NCBI GenBank assembly: GCA_027257055.1
Contig: JAPVLO010000161.1
Location: 6,331,505-6,395,504 of the forward strand
Direction: 5' to 3'
Length of the DNA stretch: 64,000 nt
DNA from: Cephalopachus bancanus
Taxonomy: Eukaryota > Chordata > Mammalia > Primates > Tarsiidae
In this document: positions 35,540 to 46,962 of the stretch, piece by piece
Layout of the letters: every line of letters starts with the position of its first letter
Position numbering within the stretch: position 1 is the first letter of the stretch
Translations under genes and position numbers: made by a program
Notes under the pieces: generated by a model
Told to the model about the DNA's origin: nothing
Databases searched by the model: none
Seen by the model: only the letters and a program-made list of their open reading frames with translations

Positions 35540-37015
35540 TTCATAACAATTTTGTCTTTCAACTTTTCTGCTGCACAATAGTTTTTAATTTTGAGCAAAT
35601 TAGTGTATCTATTTTTCCTTTTGTTGCTTGTGTGTTGCTTGTTGTTGCTTGTGTGTTGTCAAATCTAAGAAACCATTGATACATCCAAGGACATGAAGAT
35701 TTATCTGTGTTTTCTTCTAGAGTTTTTAGTTTTACTTCAAGTTGAGGCTTTTGATCCCTTTTGAGTTAATTTTGTTATGTGGTGAGAGGTGAGGATACAA
35801 TTCCATTTTCCCTCGTGTAGATAGCCAGTTGCCCAATACTAATTGTTGTAGACACCATTCTTTCCCCCACATTTAAATATTTTGGTCCTTGCCAAAAATC
35901 AGTGGACCGTAGAGACATAGTTTTGCACCTGGACTTCCAGTGCAATTCCATTGGTATTTCTGTTTATCATTGTGCCAGCATCATGCTGTTTTAATTACTG
36001 TTACTTTGCAGTAAGATTTAAATTGGTAAGTGTGGACCTCCAAATATGTTTTTCTTTTTCAGAATTGGTTTTGCTATCGAGGGTTTCTTGAAATTACATG
36101 TGAATGTTAGGGTCAGAATTACCATTTCTGCCTAAGGTCTTTGAGTTTTTCATAGACATTGCATTGAATCTGTAGGTTGCTTTTGGTAGTGTTGCCATCT
36201 CAGAAAGTATTAAGTCATCCAATCCATTAATATGGAATGTCTTTATATTTGTTTAGAATGTCTTTAATTTCTTTCAGCAATGCTTTGCTCTTTTCAGTAT
36301 CTAAGTCTTGCACCTTGATTAAATTTATTCCTAAGTATATCATTACTATTGATATTATTTAAAGTGGAATGTTCTTAATTTCATTTCAGATTATTCATTG
36401 CTAGTATATTGATATAAAATAGATTTTGAATTGATATTGATTCATCAAGAATATATATGTGTGTGTATATATATGTCTTTTAATGTGTGTGTATGCATGT
36501 ATATATATACATATATATGCCTTTAAAATTTTTTTCTTGCCTGATTACTCTGAATTGAATTTATAGTACAATGTTGAATATGGTAGTAAAAGTGGGATTC
36601 CATGGTTCATTCCTGGTCTTAGGAGTAAATCACTCAATGAAGACATTGTGTATGTTTGCTGTGAGTTTTGCAGAAATGCTTTTCATTGTGTTGAAGAAAT
36701 TCCCTTGTATTCCTAGTTTTGTGGGTGTTTTATCATGTAATGGCGTTGAATTTTGTTTAAAGTTCTTTCTGCATCAATTGAGTTGATTATGTGGTGTTTC
36801 CCCTCCCTGTTATCACTATGATGTGTTACATGGATAACATTTTTAGGTTGAACTTCCATTCCATTGAGTTCCTGGGACAAAGAAGTCATGTTTGTGATGC
36901 TTAATTTTTAAATTGCCATTGACTTCAATTTACTATTATTTTATTGAGGACTATTATATCTATATTTATAAGGCTTATTGGTCTGTAGTTCTCAGTCCTT
37001 CTGAAGTCATGCCTT
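35540..37015 (-). mobile_element. Old L1, antisense, part 2 of a split copy
   Basis: Resumes the ORF2 reverse complement interrupted at 32695: ttttctgctgcacaatagt, ttgaggcttttgatccctttt, gatagccagttgcccaatac, agcatcatgctgttttaatt, cattgaatctgtaggttgc. It contains a TA/TG-rich microsatellite at about 36449-36522. It ends where the TTAGGG-like tract starts. Confidence 0.75.
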
Positions 37016-37029
37016 TGATTTTGGCTTGG

Positions 37030-38245
37030 GGAAGGTGAGGGTATGAATAAGGATAGTATTTAGGAATAGAAGACATTAGACGATATGAGTTTATAAGTCA
37101 GAGTTGAAAATTAAAAATTGGGATTTACAGGGTAGAAAATAGGGCTTTAGGGTAGGTGGCTGAGAGCACTGAGTACAAGAATAGAAAGAGGGGATTAGGG
37201 TTATCATCAAGGTTACAATGAGGGGTGAAGTGAGGCATTCAAGTTAGGGGGTGAGGGACTAGGTTTAAAGGTGGAGTTAGTGTTAAAGTAAGTTTTGGAG
37301 TCAGGGTCAGAATTGAGTCAAGCTCAGAATGAAGGTAAAAGCATAAGGGTTAGGATCAGGATATAGCGTGGGGTTAGGGGTAAAGGATAAGGGTTGGGAT
37401 TAGGGTTAGGGTCAGGATAAGAGGTCAGGGTTAGGGGTAGTAGGGCTAGTATTGGGTTTTACAATTAAGGTTAGCCTTTAATGCTCGGGTTTAGAGGTTA
37501 ATGGTTAGAAAATAGGGGCCATGGGTTAGGGATTAGGGGTTAGGGTTTGAGATTAGATGTGGGTTAGTGTTAGGTGCGCGTTCATGTTAGGGGTTCGGGT
37601 TCAGGTTTAGGGAGTGGGATTTAGGTTTAAGTTTAGGGTTAGTGTTAGGGTTTAGCAGTTAAAGTTTGCTTTTAGGGTTAAGGTTTATGGTTTCAGTTTA
37701 GGGTTTATAGTTGAAGGTTTGGGGTTTGGAGTTAGGGTTTAGGATTAGGAATGGATTTAGGATTAGGGCTAGGATTTTAGGTTAAGGGTAGTGTTTTAGG
37801 GTTAGAGTTAGAGTTAATGTTTACGATGAGGTGATAGGGATTAGGGGTTAGTATTAGAGATTAGGATTAGAGTTTAGGGTTTGGAGTTATAGGTTTGGGT
37901 TTAGAATTTAAGGTTTTGGATTAAGGTGATGGATTTAGGCATAGGATTAGTGTTCTTGGTTTATGGTTTGGATTGTGATAGGGTTTAGTGTTTTTTTTTT
38001 AACTGATGTTTATCAAAGAGTTAGAATTAGGGTTGGGATTGTGGTTAGGGATAGGATTTAGAGTTAGGTTTTTGGATTAGCTGTTAGGCGTTGGTGGTTA
38101 GGGCTAGACAATAGGGTAGGTTTACAGTTTAATGATTAGCTCTGGTGTTGATGTGGAGTTGTGTCAGGGTTGGTCATGGTCAGAATCAAGGGCCAAGAAA
38201 GGGTCAGGGATTAGAATTTTGGTTAGGGTCAGTGTTAGAGTTGTT
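37030..38245 (+). repeat. Degenerate TTAGGG-like (interstitial telomere-like) tract
   Basis: About 1.2 kb is dominated by variants of TTAGGG on the + strand, such as ttagggttaggg, gggttagggtttgagatta and gtttagggttagtgttaggg. Perfect tandem runs are at most about two units (near 37400). The rest are variants with indels (GTTAGTG, TTTAGG, TCAGGG, TTGGGG). A T-run at about 37991-38000 interrupts it. The G-rich strand runs left to right throughout. It is densest at about 37360-37900 and fades at both ends. Confidence 0.8.
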
Positions 38246-38726
38246 TTTTTGTGTGTGTCAATGCTCTCAATGTGTTATGAGCTCCCAGTTATAATCAGTC
38301 TTTCTTTCTGTTGCATCAAGGCCATGTCTGGTATCCCTGGAAAGACTGGATTTCATGTTGATTCTTGTATGTACTTACACGTTGTGTACTGAAAACCAGG
38401 AGCTCCTCACACACCTAAAGCAGTCATTGGACAAGATCTAAAGGATTGTGGGAGCCTCATCCTGAGAAGATCTTTACTTTACAAAGTCAATGCTGATATC
38501 TCATTACAAAAAATGTCTTCCCTGGGGTTTCTGTACATCCTCAGACAAAATTCTGGCTCCGTTTGGTGAATTTCAGGGGAAGGCTGGTCCTTGTGTACAG
38601 ATTCTACGTGGGTTCACACCAGTTTTATATGCTTGGGTATTACAACAAGGGAAGAAATACTTGAGGAGGAATCCTTCCCAGGAAGGCTGCTCTATTACAC
38701 CCTGAAGAAACCTGGGCCCTGGGTTT
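38246..38726. other. Unassigned DNA between the telomere-like tract and an L1 insertion
   Basis: Short + open frames occur (38132-38392, 38490-38705) but show no recognised domain or splice structure. Sequence of similar character continues at 39062-39760 beyond the L1 insertion, so one older unclassified element or single-copy locus may be split by it. Confidence 0.35.
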
Positions 38727-39061
38727 AAAATTTGGAGCTGCAACCTGGATGGAACTAGAGTCTATAATACTGAGTGACCTCTCACAGAAACAAAGATCAG
38801 AATATCACATGTTTTCACTCATATAATGGACCTTGAACATCCAATGTAATACTATAAGAAAATGACTGATGGTACTGGGAAATTATAGGGGGGGGATGGG
38901 ATTAACAGTAGCTAATATCTATCTGGGACTGGGAAAACACCTCTTATCAATAGGGTGCCTGAATGAAACGTAATTGTACACCTAACCCTTAACTGTACCC
39001 TACAAAACGATAATAAAAAATACTGATTATAAAAAAAAAAAAAAAAAAATTTGGAGCTGCA
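38727..39061 (+). mobile_element. Short young L1 3' end, with 16-bp target duplication
   Basis: The duplication aaaatttggagctgca lies at 38727-38742 and 39046-39061. Between them are 300 bases from the ORF2 end (acctggatggaactagagtc) through the 3' UTR to an A-tail. The end wording taccctacaaaacgataata is the same 3' UTR type as the young L1 at 9.85 kb. Confidence 0.93.
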
Positions 39062-40721
39062 GTTTTAGGTTACTGGAGAAACAGGGAAGAGGCAGTGCGT
39101 ATGTGCTTATCTGGTTAAGCTTCCAGGTCCTGTGGATTCTGAATCCATTTATGGTATTATGTTACCAGATGCATTGAAAGACTGGGCTCAAACTGCTGAT
39201 TGCTACCTTGTTACATTATTTTGGTAAGCTATGGTCTAACTGTGCCCTAGATGGGACTCCAGACTTAAAATAGGCAGAAAACCATCCTGTGTGTTGATTT
39301 TCGTGGTAGGTGAACTCTTTACTGCACAATTGTGGCAGCAATTCTGAAAGCCTCAGAGGGAATCTGACAGGCAGCTGCCAAGGCCTAAAAGTGAAAAGGT
39401 GGGTACTTTTTATGTTCCTATTGAGTTGTCATTCTGGACGGCATTTGAGAGATATAATTAAGCCATAATTGTCCCCCAACCTAGAAAACCTCTCCACAAA
39501 TGTAGAAGACAGATAATACTGTCTTATAACACAATGAAACAGAATGAGATGTGCATCACAGGCAGAACATAACTGGATTACAAAGACAGAAGGCATGTCC
39601 GCTTTTATATAACCAAGCATATTCTACTCGTGACACATATGTTTTCACAATAAATAATAATAGTCCTCAAGTGAGAGGACTTGACAGAACCATTTGTCCT
39701 GCAGAGCTCATCCTAAATCAACCTGGTAATCAGGGAGTCATATATGTTTGCTAATTGACTTCATTCAAAGGAAAAGTAAGCACACGCTTCTGAGAGAAAA
39801 TGTTTTTTTTCTACTTGGAGTCAGGCGCCTGCTGAAGCAAGGTCTCTACTTCCTATAAAAACTGTAAGAGAGGGCAATACCTTCTTTGATATTTACCTTT
39901 CAAATACATGGTCCCCAGGTTGTGGAGAAAGACATTCCTGAGTCAAAAAGGTTGAAAACAGACTTGTTTAGCATTTTAAAAGGTTTACATATATTTCAAA
40001 AAGACAGAAAAATGATTTAGAACATAAAGTTTTGTAATTTAAATCACCTAATAATAGAGTAAGGAGTGAAATATCTGCTCTTATTTTGAGGTGAGATAAT
40101 ACAGACTCCTACATCTAATTTGCATTTGCTCTTACCCCACTTAGATCTAAGGTCCTGGTCTTAACTCCTAGATATATGAATTCTGATAGATGCTCAACTC
40201 TGGTACTTTGAGTGGTGACCTTGGTGTGCACCTGAAAGAGAGTTTGTAGAGGAGTAAAAGGTAGAAGAGGGGAAGTGTGGTCAAGTACCCATGGGCGGAC
40301 AGGGCAGAGCGGGTGGGAAGGGCTGGTTTGTGCCAAAGAAACTGACCCAGGCAGGCTGTGCTGGGGCACATTCCTGTGTTTGTGTGGGAAGATGAGATTA
40401 TCATTGGATGGTCTAGAAGCCTAGAGTGGGAAGGACCAGGTTGCTGCTATAGATTCAGTGTTTGGGATGAGAATTAGTCAGGATTTCTTGGGACCTTGTG
40501 TGAGTTTTGGTAGGAACTCCAGTAGCAAAACTGAACTCCAGTGCTATGGGCAGGATTCTTGAGGGTGGAGTCTTGTTCTGAAAGGGTGTGGCCTCATCTC
40601 ATCTCTGCTACTGTGCAGGTGCCTGAGTGGGTGGGAATCATATGGCTTACAGGAGAGTGAGGGAGGGGGGGTTGCCCTCAGAGTTCTTTTCCTCTGTGTC
40701 ATCACTTCCTGCTGATTCCAG
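39062..40721. other. Unassigned, single-copy-looking DNA
   Basis: Moderate GC, no recognised gene or repeat. Short frames on both strands lack start or splice support. The last 200 bases lead into a splice-flanked open segment. Confidence 0.4.
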
Positions 40722-40848
40722 GAAATAGGAGATGTGGAATCACAGGACAACATCCAGTGTGATGGCCTGTGTGTGGGAGAACAGAGACTCCCTTCCACAA
40801 GAGACCCACAATCTCCCTCCAGATCAGGCTCCTCTGGACACATGCTGG
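40722..40848 (+). other. Candidate orphan exon with good splice sites
   Basis: An acceptor (cttcctgctgattccag) and a strong donor (gtaaga at 40849) frame 127 bases that are open in one frame. The translation starts EIGDVESQDNIQCDGL and ends SRSGSSGHML. The frame enters in phase 0 and leaves with one extra base. I do not recognise the protein and found no partner exons, so it could be chance, an exon of an unrecognised gene, or part of a pseudogene. Confidence 0.3.
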
Positions 40849-41058
40849 GTAAGATTCACTGCCGCTGTGTCCTCTGTTTCACAAATGTAACTCACCAGAG
40901 GCCCTTGGTCCAAGGGTCAGAAACCTGGGCACAATAAACGACTCTCCAGTCTTTAGGTACCTCTAAGGGCATGTCATTGGGAATGTCTAAAGTATGAGCA
41001 TAAACATGTGTTCATCCCAGCTTCGTTTTTATGTGAACAAACATCAGCTAGGTAAAAA

Positions 41059-41162
41059 GGCCCACTGTAATCTCAGCAATTTGGCATGCCAAGATAGGTG
41101 GATCACTTGAGGCTAGGAGTTTGAAACCACCCTGGACAACATGCCAAGATGGTCCCTATAAA
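41059..41162 (+). repeat. Old Alu left-monomer fragment
   Basis: ggcccactgtaatctcagca, gtggatcacttgaggctagg, agtttgaaaccaccctggac is a diverged Alu left arm. Its A-rich tail appears to have seeded the following purine tract. Confidence 0.65.
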
Positions 41163-41601
41163 AGGAAAAGGAGGAGGAGGAAGAAGAGGAGGATGAAGAG
41201 GATGAAGGGGGAGAGAGGAAAGAGAGAGGGGGAAAGAAGGATGGAGAGGGAGAAAGGAGAAGAAAGAAGTGAAGAAGGAAGGAGAAGAGGAAGAGAAGAA
41301 GAAGGGAGAAAAGAAGAATAGAGAAGAGGGAAGAAAAAGGTGAGAAAGAGAAGGAGAATGGATAAGAAAGATAATTGAGAAGGAGAGATGGAGAAGAAAG
41401 AGAAGAAGGAAGAGGAGAGAAGAAGCATAGAGAAGAAGAGAAGGAGAAGGAGAGTAGAGCAGAAGCAAAGGATAGTAGAGATGAGGAGAATGAGAAGAAT
41501 AATAGAGAAGAACAGGAGGAAAAGAATGAGAAGGAGGAAGTGGAGGGGGAGAAGGAAGAGAAGGAGAAGAGAAGGAGGAAAGGGAAGGGGAGGAGAGTAA
41601 G
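41160..41601 (+). repeat. Polypurine (GGA/GAA/AGA) tract, about 440 bp
   Basis: Almost only A and G on the + strand, with a few interruptions (such as catag near 41428 and gtagagc near 41452). The long Ser/Leu/Phe-rich frames on the opposite strand and Glu/Arg/Lys-rich frames on this strand are by-products of the composition, not genes. Confidence 0.9.
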
Positions 41602-42115
41602 AACAAATGTGTAACAGTGACTCAATAAAGTGTGGTGAGAATGGAGGGGTGCCTCTAGCAAGAATACCATGATGCATATTTGATGTGTCAACTAATAATA
41701 AAGAAAACCAACACTGTAGGACAGCAGCCAAAAGAGAAGGCATTGGTGTCCTAGGATTTGCAATTTGGAAAGCACAAATCTAGCAAGCAGCTAAATGATG
41801 TCTGTCCAGGATAGGTTGAATGGAGGTTTAAAAAGTTCATGATATCTACACAATGAAACAAATTTCGCACAGTCCGTGACTGATGATGGCTGGTTGACAA
41901 CTTAGAATGTCCCAGGTGATGATTATCATAATTTGGCACCACTTTCTCCCCAGGAAGTTTATAAATAGGCTGAGTACAATCAGTTTCAGATAGATACAGC
42001 CCCTGCTTCAGGATGCTTACAGTTTGACTCAGTTCAAAAGGTCCAAGAGGGTTCCACCAAGAGGTCAAGTGTGCATGAGACTGTGGTCCAACTCCTCATA
42101 CCATCCGGCTGCTTT
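41602..42115. other. Unassigned DNA
   Basis: No gene or named repeat recognised between the purine tract and the next Alu. Confidence 0.4.
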
Positions 42116-42416
42116 TTAGATACTTTTTTTTTGAGTTGGAGTCTCACTCTGTTGCCCAGACTGGAGTGCAGTGGCCGGTCCCAGCCACCGCAGCCTCGCC
42201 TGCTGGGCTCTGGCGATCATTCCATCTCAGCCTTCCAAGTAGCCGGATTTACAGGCATGCGCTACCACGCCTGGCTGATTTTTTGATTTATTGTAGAGAT
42301 GAGGTCTCGCTGCCCAGGCGGGTCTTGAACATGCGGGCTCAGGCAATCCACTCACCTCAACCTCCCAAAGGTGTGGGATTACAGACTGAGCCACCGAGCC
42401 TGGCTTAGATACTTTT
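42116..42416 (-). mobile_element. Alu with 12-bp target duplication
   Basis: ttagatactttt flanks the element at 42116 and 42405. Full dimeric copy of the left-arm deletion group (ctcgctgcccaggcggg), ending gagcctggc. Confidence 0.93.
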
Positions 42417-42699
42417 GACATGACTATTTCCACTTTGTATTTCTTTTCATAGATGATGAACAAAAGAATTCATGATCCATATTAAGTAATAAACTGAATT
42501 ATAACTGCATTAAGAGATCAGATTCTGTTGCTGTGTTTGTGTGTATGTGTTTTCTCTGATTTGTGGCACCACATGCCCTCCCCTGCTTTACTTATAGTTT
42601 CTCATTTCTTTAGAGTGCATGGGAGAAGATATTTCTTCCTTATCAGTAATTACTTTAAGTATAAATGAGTCAGCCCTTTTAATAAAATGTAAATACTTT

Positions 42700-42935
42700 A
42701 AGAATATATTTTTAAAAATCAATAATCTATATATATGCTCTTACAAGAAACTCATTTTAGATTCAGAGGTAAAAATATGTTTACAAAACAAATAGAAATA
42801 ATATACCATACAAATATTTACCAAACAAAGCTGTGTGATAGATTAGTATCAGGAAAAAAATATACTAAAAGTCAAAATTGTTACGAGAAATAAAGAAGGC
42901 TATTATCTGTCAGTGAAAGATAATCTGTCAGTTAA
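42700..42935 (+). mobile_element. Old L1 ORF2 (endonuclease region) fragment, sense
   Basis: tgctcttacaagaaactcat, ggtaaaaatatgtttacaa and aaagaaggctattatctgtc resemble the middle of the L1 endonuclease coding region. Many stops. Confidence 0.55.
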
Positions 42936-42970
42936 TTGGAAAAATATTTCATTCAAATATTCTTTGAAGA

Positions 42971-43179
42971 ACTGAGTGTCACATGTTCTCAGTCATAAGA
43001 AGACCTTGAACAATTATATACTGTAATACTGTAAGAAAAGGATTGGCAGTAGTGGGAATCTGCATTGGTGAGGGGCACGCCTTATCAACAAGTGTTCCTG
43101 GATAATGGACATTTTGTATAACTACCCCTTAATTGCACCCCACATCTTTAAAATAAAAAATTACAAATACATGAAAAAA
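42971..43179 (+). mobile_element. Short L1 3' end, sense
   Basis: A 5'-truncated L1 with the caccccacatctttaaaat type of 3' UTR end and an A-rich tail. Flanked by attctttgaaga (42958) and attctttgagag (43179), an imperfect target duplication. Confidence 0.8.
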
Positions 43180-43306
43180 TTCTTTGAGAGCAGTAATTCT
43201 TTACAATGTTATTTTCAGTGTTTTATACTCAACACAACACTGTTTTTTTAGTGTGTATGCTATAAACAATTCTTTATTTTTGAATGTGTTCCAATTTTTT
43301 TCTTTT

Positions 43307-43613
43307 AAGAAGCGTCCAAGCTGGGCTTGGTGGCTCAGCCTGAAATCCCGCGCTTTGGGATGCTGAGGTGAGTGGATTGCCTGAGCCCGTGGGTTCGAGA
43401 CCCGCCCGGGCAACTTGGCGAGACCTCATCTCCACAATAAATCAAAAATTAGCCGGCATGGTAGCACATGCCTGTAGCTCCAGCTACTTGGAAGGCTGAG
43501 GCAGGAGGATCGCTGGGGCCCAGCAGGTGGAGGATGCTATGGTCGGGAGTGGCCACTGCACTCTAGTCTGGGCAGCAGCGTGAGTCTCCAACTCCAAAAA
43601 AAAGAGAAGCATC
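43307..43613 (+). mobile_element. Alu, sense, full dimer
   Basis: Runs from gctgggcttggtggctcagc to the A-tail at about 43602, flanked by aagaagcgtc and agagaagcatc. The box B-like gggttcgagacccg is intact. It keeps the undeleted left arm (gggcaacttggcgagacc). Confidence 0.92.
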
Positions 43614-44650
43614 TAAAGAAAGCTATAGTACCTCTTTTTCAGAGTATGACTTTTCTGAAAAATAAAGATGCCACTCTACTGTGTAACCAGATGGCACAAG
43701 GAAGTATGAACCAGCCATACAACAGGAATATTCAACAAAATTGATATTCTCTTATGTTTTGAAATGTCAAACAAAATGTGGTTGTAGCGATATTTTGACT
43801 AGAAGTCAGAAACCTGGATTCTAACACAACTTTGCTATGGAATAACTGAAGGATTCACAAGGGGGTCCATCTGTCCTTGTCTGTGCCCCAGTTTCTTATT
43901 CTTTCATTTACTTACTCCTCCCCTGAATATTTATGGGAAGTCTACACTTGCCAAAGCATGAGGACTCATGGTCAGCCAAACTTCATGCATCCAAAACCCC
44001 TATATGGCTGTAGAGTGGCAAAGCAAATGGGTTTAATCAAAGAATTGTGTAGTAGAATTATAACCACAAATGGAAATAAATGCTCTGAAGTGAAGGACTT
44101 GGGCTCTATGAAGATATACAAAGGTACTAGCTTCTTTTAAAATATCAGGGGGCTCTTTTCTAAGACAGTATTGATGGTACTGAGATTGAGGCATAAATAA
44201 GAGTTCACCAGGTGAGGAGAGGGGTATCCTTGGTGAAAGAAATCAAGTTGCACTAGAGAAACTCTCAGAAGATTTCTACACAGAATACTCAGAGTCAGGA
44301 GTTGTGATGCCGGAGTCACTGGAGATGTGAGCACCATCTAGGCCTTCCACACCATGTGTGACTCACTGTCACCCCATATTCATTCTTTCTTCTCTGTCAT
44401 AGTTAGAAAACAAGCTGAGCATGCAGCGAATAAGTCAATACAAGGAGAAGCTCAAGTAGTTGCCAAGGTTACACAGTTACTTATAAATGTTCTCAGTGTA
44501 ATATTATTCATATGCAATATAATTCACCACTTTATGTATATACTCAAGTAGTTTTTAGCATATACATAAGGTGCTAAAACCATCCCCAGGGGAAGTTCTT
44601 ACTTTTAATCCCTACATTTTTTTTAACCTCCAGAAGAGATCATTAAATAC
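43614..44650. other. Unassigned DNA
   Basis: No gene recognised. An 87-codon + frame at 43877-44140 and a - frame at 44137-44337 lack start or splice support. Confidence 0.4.
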
Positions 44651-44658
44651 CCCGTAAT

Positions 44659-44686
44659 ACACACACACACACACACACACACACAG
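44659..44686 (+). repeat. (CA)n microsatellite
   Basis: About 13-14 uninterrupted CA units after ccccgtaata. Confidence 0.95.
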
Positions 44687-44699
44687 GTTTAAATGTGGT

Positions 44700-45440
44700 G
44701 AAATATGCAAATTATAAAATGCATGATTTTAAAACAGCACTATGAAATTTTACATGTGCATACTTTTATAGAAACACCATCTGGATCAAGATGCTCAGAA
44801 TATCTTCAGCCACCCAGCTTATTCCTCATACCCCTTGCCACTCAGTTCCCAAACATAACCACTAACCATTTTTAATGCCCCTAGGTAGACAAAAGTATGC
44901 CTATATTGAGTAGAACTCGATCATGATCCGTCATTCTGGGAAGCAGAGAGATTAAGAAAATGAAAGCTTGCCCTTTAGGGAAAGATTTCTTCTCGGTGGA
45001 GAAGCAAAAAATTCCTAAGAGGTATTGCCCACCTTGTTGATGACAGTAGTTTTTGTGACCTTGGTGGTATGGACCAGAAGGGTTTATGTCTTGACCAGAA
45101 CTTTGGGAGAAAGGACCACCTGAATTATTATTTCCCCAGATGTCCCAGGGTAGAATGTTCCTGACTGGCAGCATTGGTCTTTCAGACAATGATATTCACT
45201 AAGGAACTCGATGCTTATCTCATTTGTATTTGGGATGATTTTGTCGCTTGTCAGTCTAATGCCCGAACTCAACCTATACTTAACCTCCACATTCAGGCAA
45301 TATATAAAAGTTGTAATTCTACCTAATGTGATCCATCTCTCTCTCACAAAGCTGAATACATGCTAATCCCTTTCCTAAAAAGTTATCCTTGGGTGATATT
45401 CTCAAACAATACTCTCTGATCAGCTCAGGCTTACATATTC
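44700..45440. other. Unassigned DNA with two overlapping - strand frames
   Basis: The frames at 44881-45189 and 45084-45347 (- strand) overlap in different registers and have ordinary amino-acid composition (for example GGPFSQSSGQDINPSGPYHQ). They could be one old retrocopy or ERV piece with a frameshift. I do not recognise the family. Confidence 0.25.
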
Positions 45441-45442
45441 CT

Positions 45443-45761
45443 GATCTTCCTTTAAAAATTTTTTTTTGAGTCAGATTCTTACTCTGTCGTCCAGGTTGGA
45501 GTGCAGTGGCACGCTCTCCATGGCCTCGACCTGCTGGGCTCAGGCAATCCTTCCACTTCAGCCTACCAAGTAGCTGGAAATACAGGCATGGGCTATCGTG
45601 CCTGGCTAAGTTTTTGGATATAATATAGAGACAAGGTCTCACCAAGTTGTCCAGGCTCATTTTGAACCCCTGAGCTCAGACAATCCTCTCACCTCCACCT
45701 CCTAAAGGACTGGGGTTGCAGGCTTGAGCCATCGCGCCTGGCCTAATCTTCCTTTTAAAAA
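45443..45761 (-). mobile_element. Older Alu (AluJ-like)
   Basis: gatcttcctttaaaaa and aatcttccttttaaaaa flank the copy. The right arm reads gcacgctctccatggcctcg and lacks the palindromic right-arm form of the young copies, so it belongs to an earlier subfamily. Confidence 0.88.
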
Positions 45762-45835
45762 TTTTTCATTTTAAACATGTGGGATACAGTTCAGGGTTAG
45801 GTACACAAATTTTCATCCTCTCTTGCTGACTAGCC
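45762..45835 (-). mobile_element. Very short L1 3' end, antisense
   Basis: gtgggatacagttcagggtt then aggtacacaaattttcatcc is the reverse complement of the L1 3' UTR end, cut off after about 75 bases. Confidence 0.6.
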
Positions 45836-46059
45836 TATATTGAGACATACAAGATCATATGAGACATATGATTTCAAAATTCTAAGAAAGGTGATAACAG
45901 AGAAAAACTCAAAACAGTCAGAAAGTCATTGGCCAAAAATTTCCTCAGAGAAAGACCAGGCTTCATATGAAGGAGAGAAAATAAACAAGCAGAGTGGTGT
46001 AAGAGGGTCTTCCAAGAAAAATACCTTTAGATTGTGTCCCATAAAATAGCTATTTGTAG

Positions 46060-46890
46060 TTTCCATTTCTAGGATGGTCTGCTCTGGTTCTATGACTGTT
46101 TACCTAATGGGCTGCTTGGCTTTTTGTTTCTCATTTTTAAACTCTTTACATGTTTGTGAGGTCAATCTTTTTTTTGGAGTTCTAAGTGGCAAATATTTGT
46201 CAGGTTTACTTTGTCTTCTGAATTTTTTTTAAAATGTTTTATGCCATGTGTATGTTTTCAAGTGAACTCATCAATTTATTTGATGGTTTTTTGATGGCTC
46301 AGAGCATGGATAGAATCACAGCTTGAGGAACCCCATCATCCCACCCGCTTCAAGGTTATGAATAAATTCTCTCACATTTTCTTCTAGTATTTTTGAGTTT
46401 TTTTAACCAACTTTAATTAGGTATAATTTACATAAGACAAGCCGTATCTATTTGAAGTCTACAACTTGAAGAGAATTGACGAATGTACACTCCCATGAGA
46501 TCACATGGTTTCTCATTACATCTTAAATCATGCTCCATTCATAATTAATGTCATTGATCACATTGAGGTAAGGAATGAATTTTGTTTCTTTATTTTCAGA
46601 TGCCTGGCCACATGTCTGAACACTTTGCATTGAGATGGTTCCTTTATTATATTCTATATACCAATATATATTTCAGTCTACTTCTGGGCATTCTCTTCTA
46701 ACGTATTGACTGTCTACCCATACTTTTACTGCTCTGTTTTAATGATCGAAGCTTTATAATTGAGTTGCCTTTAATACCAATTGTGGCAGAAAGTATAGTC
46801 CACATTTATTAGGTTTTCATGGGGAAGGTGGATGTCTTGGGTCCTTGAACTGTGAATATTTCTTTTCATATACCAGCAATATCTATTCTT
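46060..46890 (-). mobile_element. Old L1 fragments, antisense
   Basis: At about 46395-46560 there is a 3'-UTR-like piece (tttaattaggtataatttac). At about 46600-46880 there is ORF2-like wording (ctctgttttaatgatcgaag, tagtccacatttattagg). Decayed, borders uncertain. Confidence 0.45.
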
Positions 46891-46907
46891 TACCTTAGAA
46901 GTAGATA

Positions 46908-46962
46908 ACCCATTTTAAAGATACAGAAACTGAGGCGAAGTTGGTGAGGAAAGATGAGTCCT
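46908..46962 (+). repeat. MIR core-like fragment
   Basis: taacccattttaaagataca then gaaactgaggcgaagttgg is the conserved core wording of MIR elements. Confidence 0.5.

Noticed and set aside
41103..41743. Three long Ser/Leu/Phe/Pro-rich frames on the - strand (167-195 codons)
   Set aside because: They translate the complement of the polypurine tract in all registers. Low complexity and absence of start or splice context make them composition artefacts.
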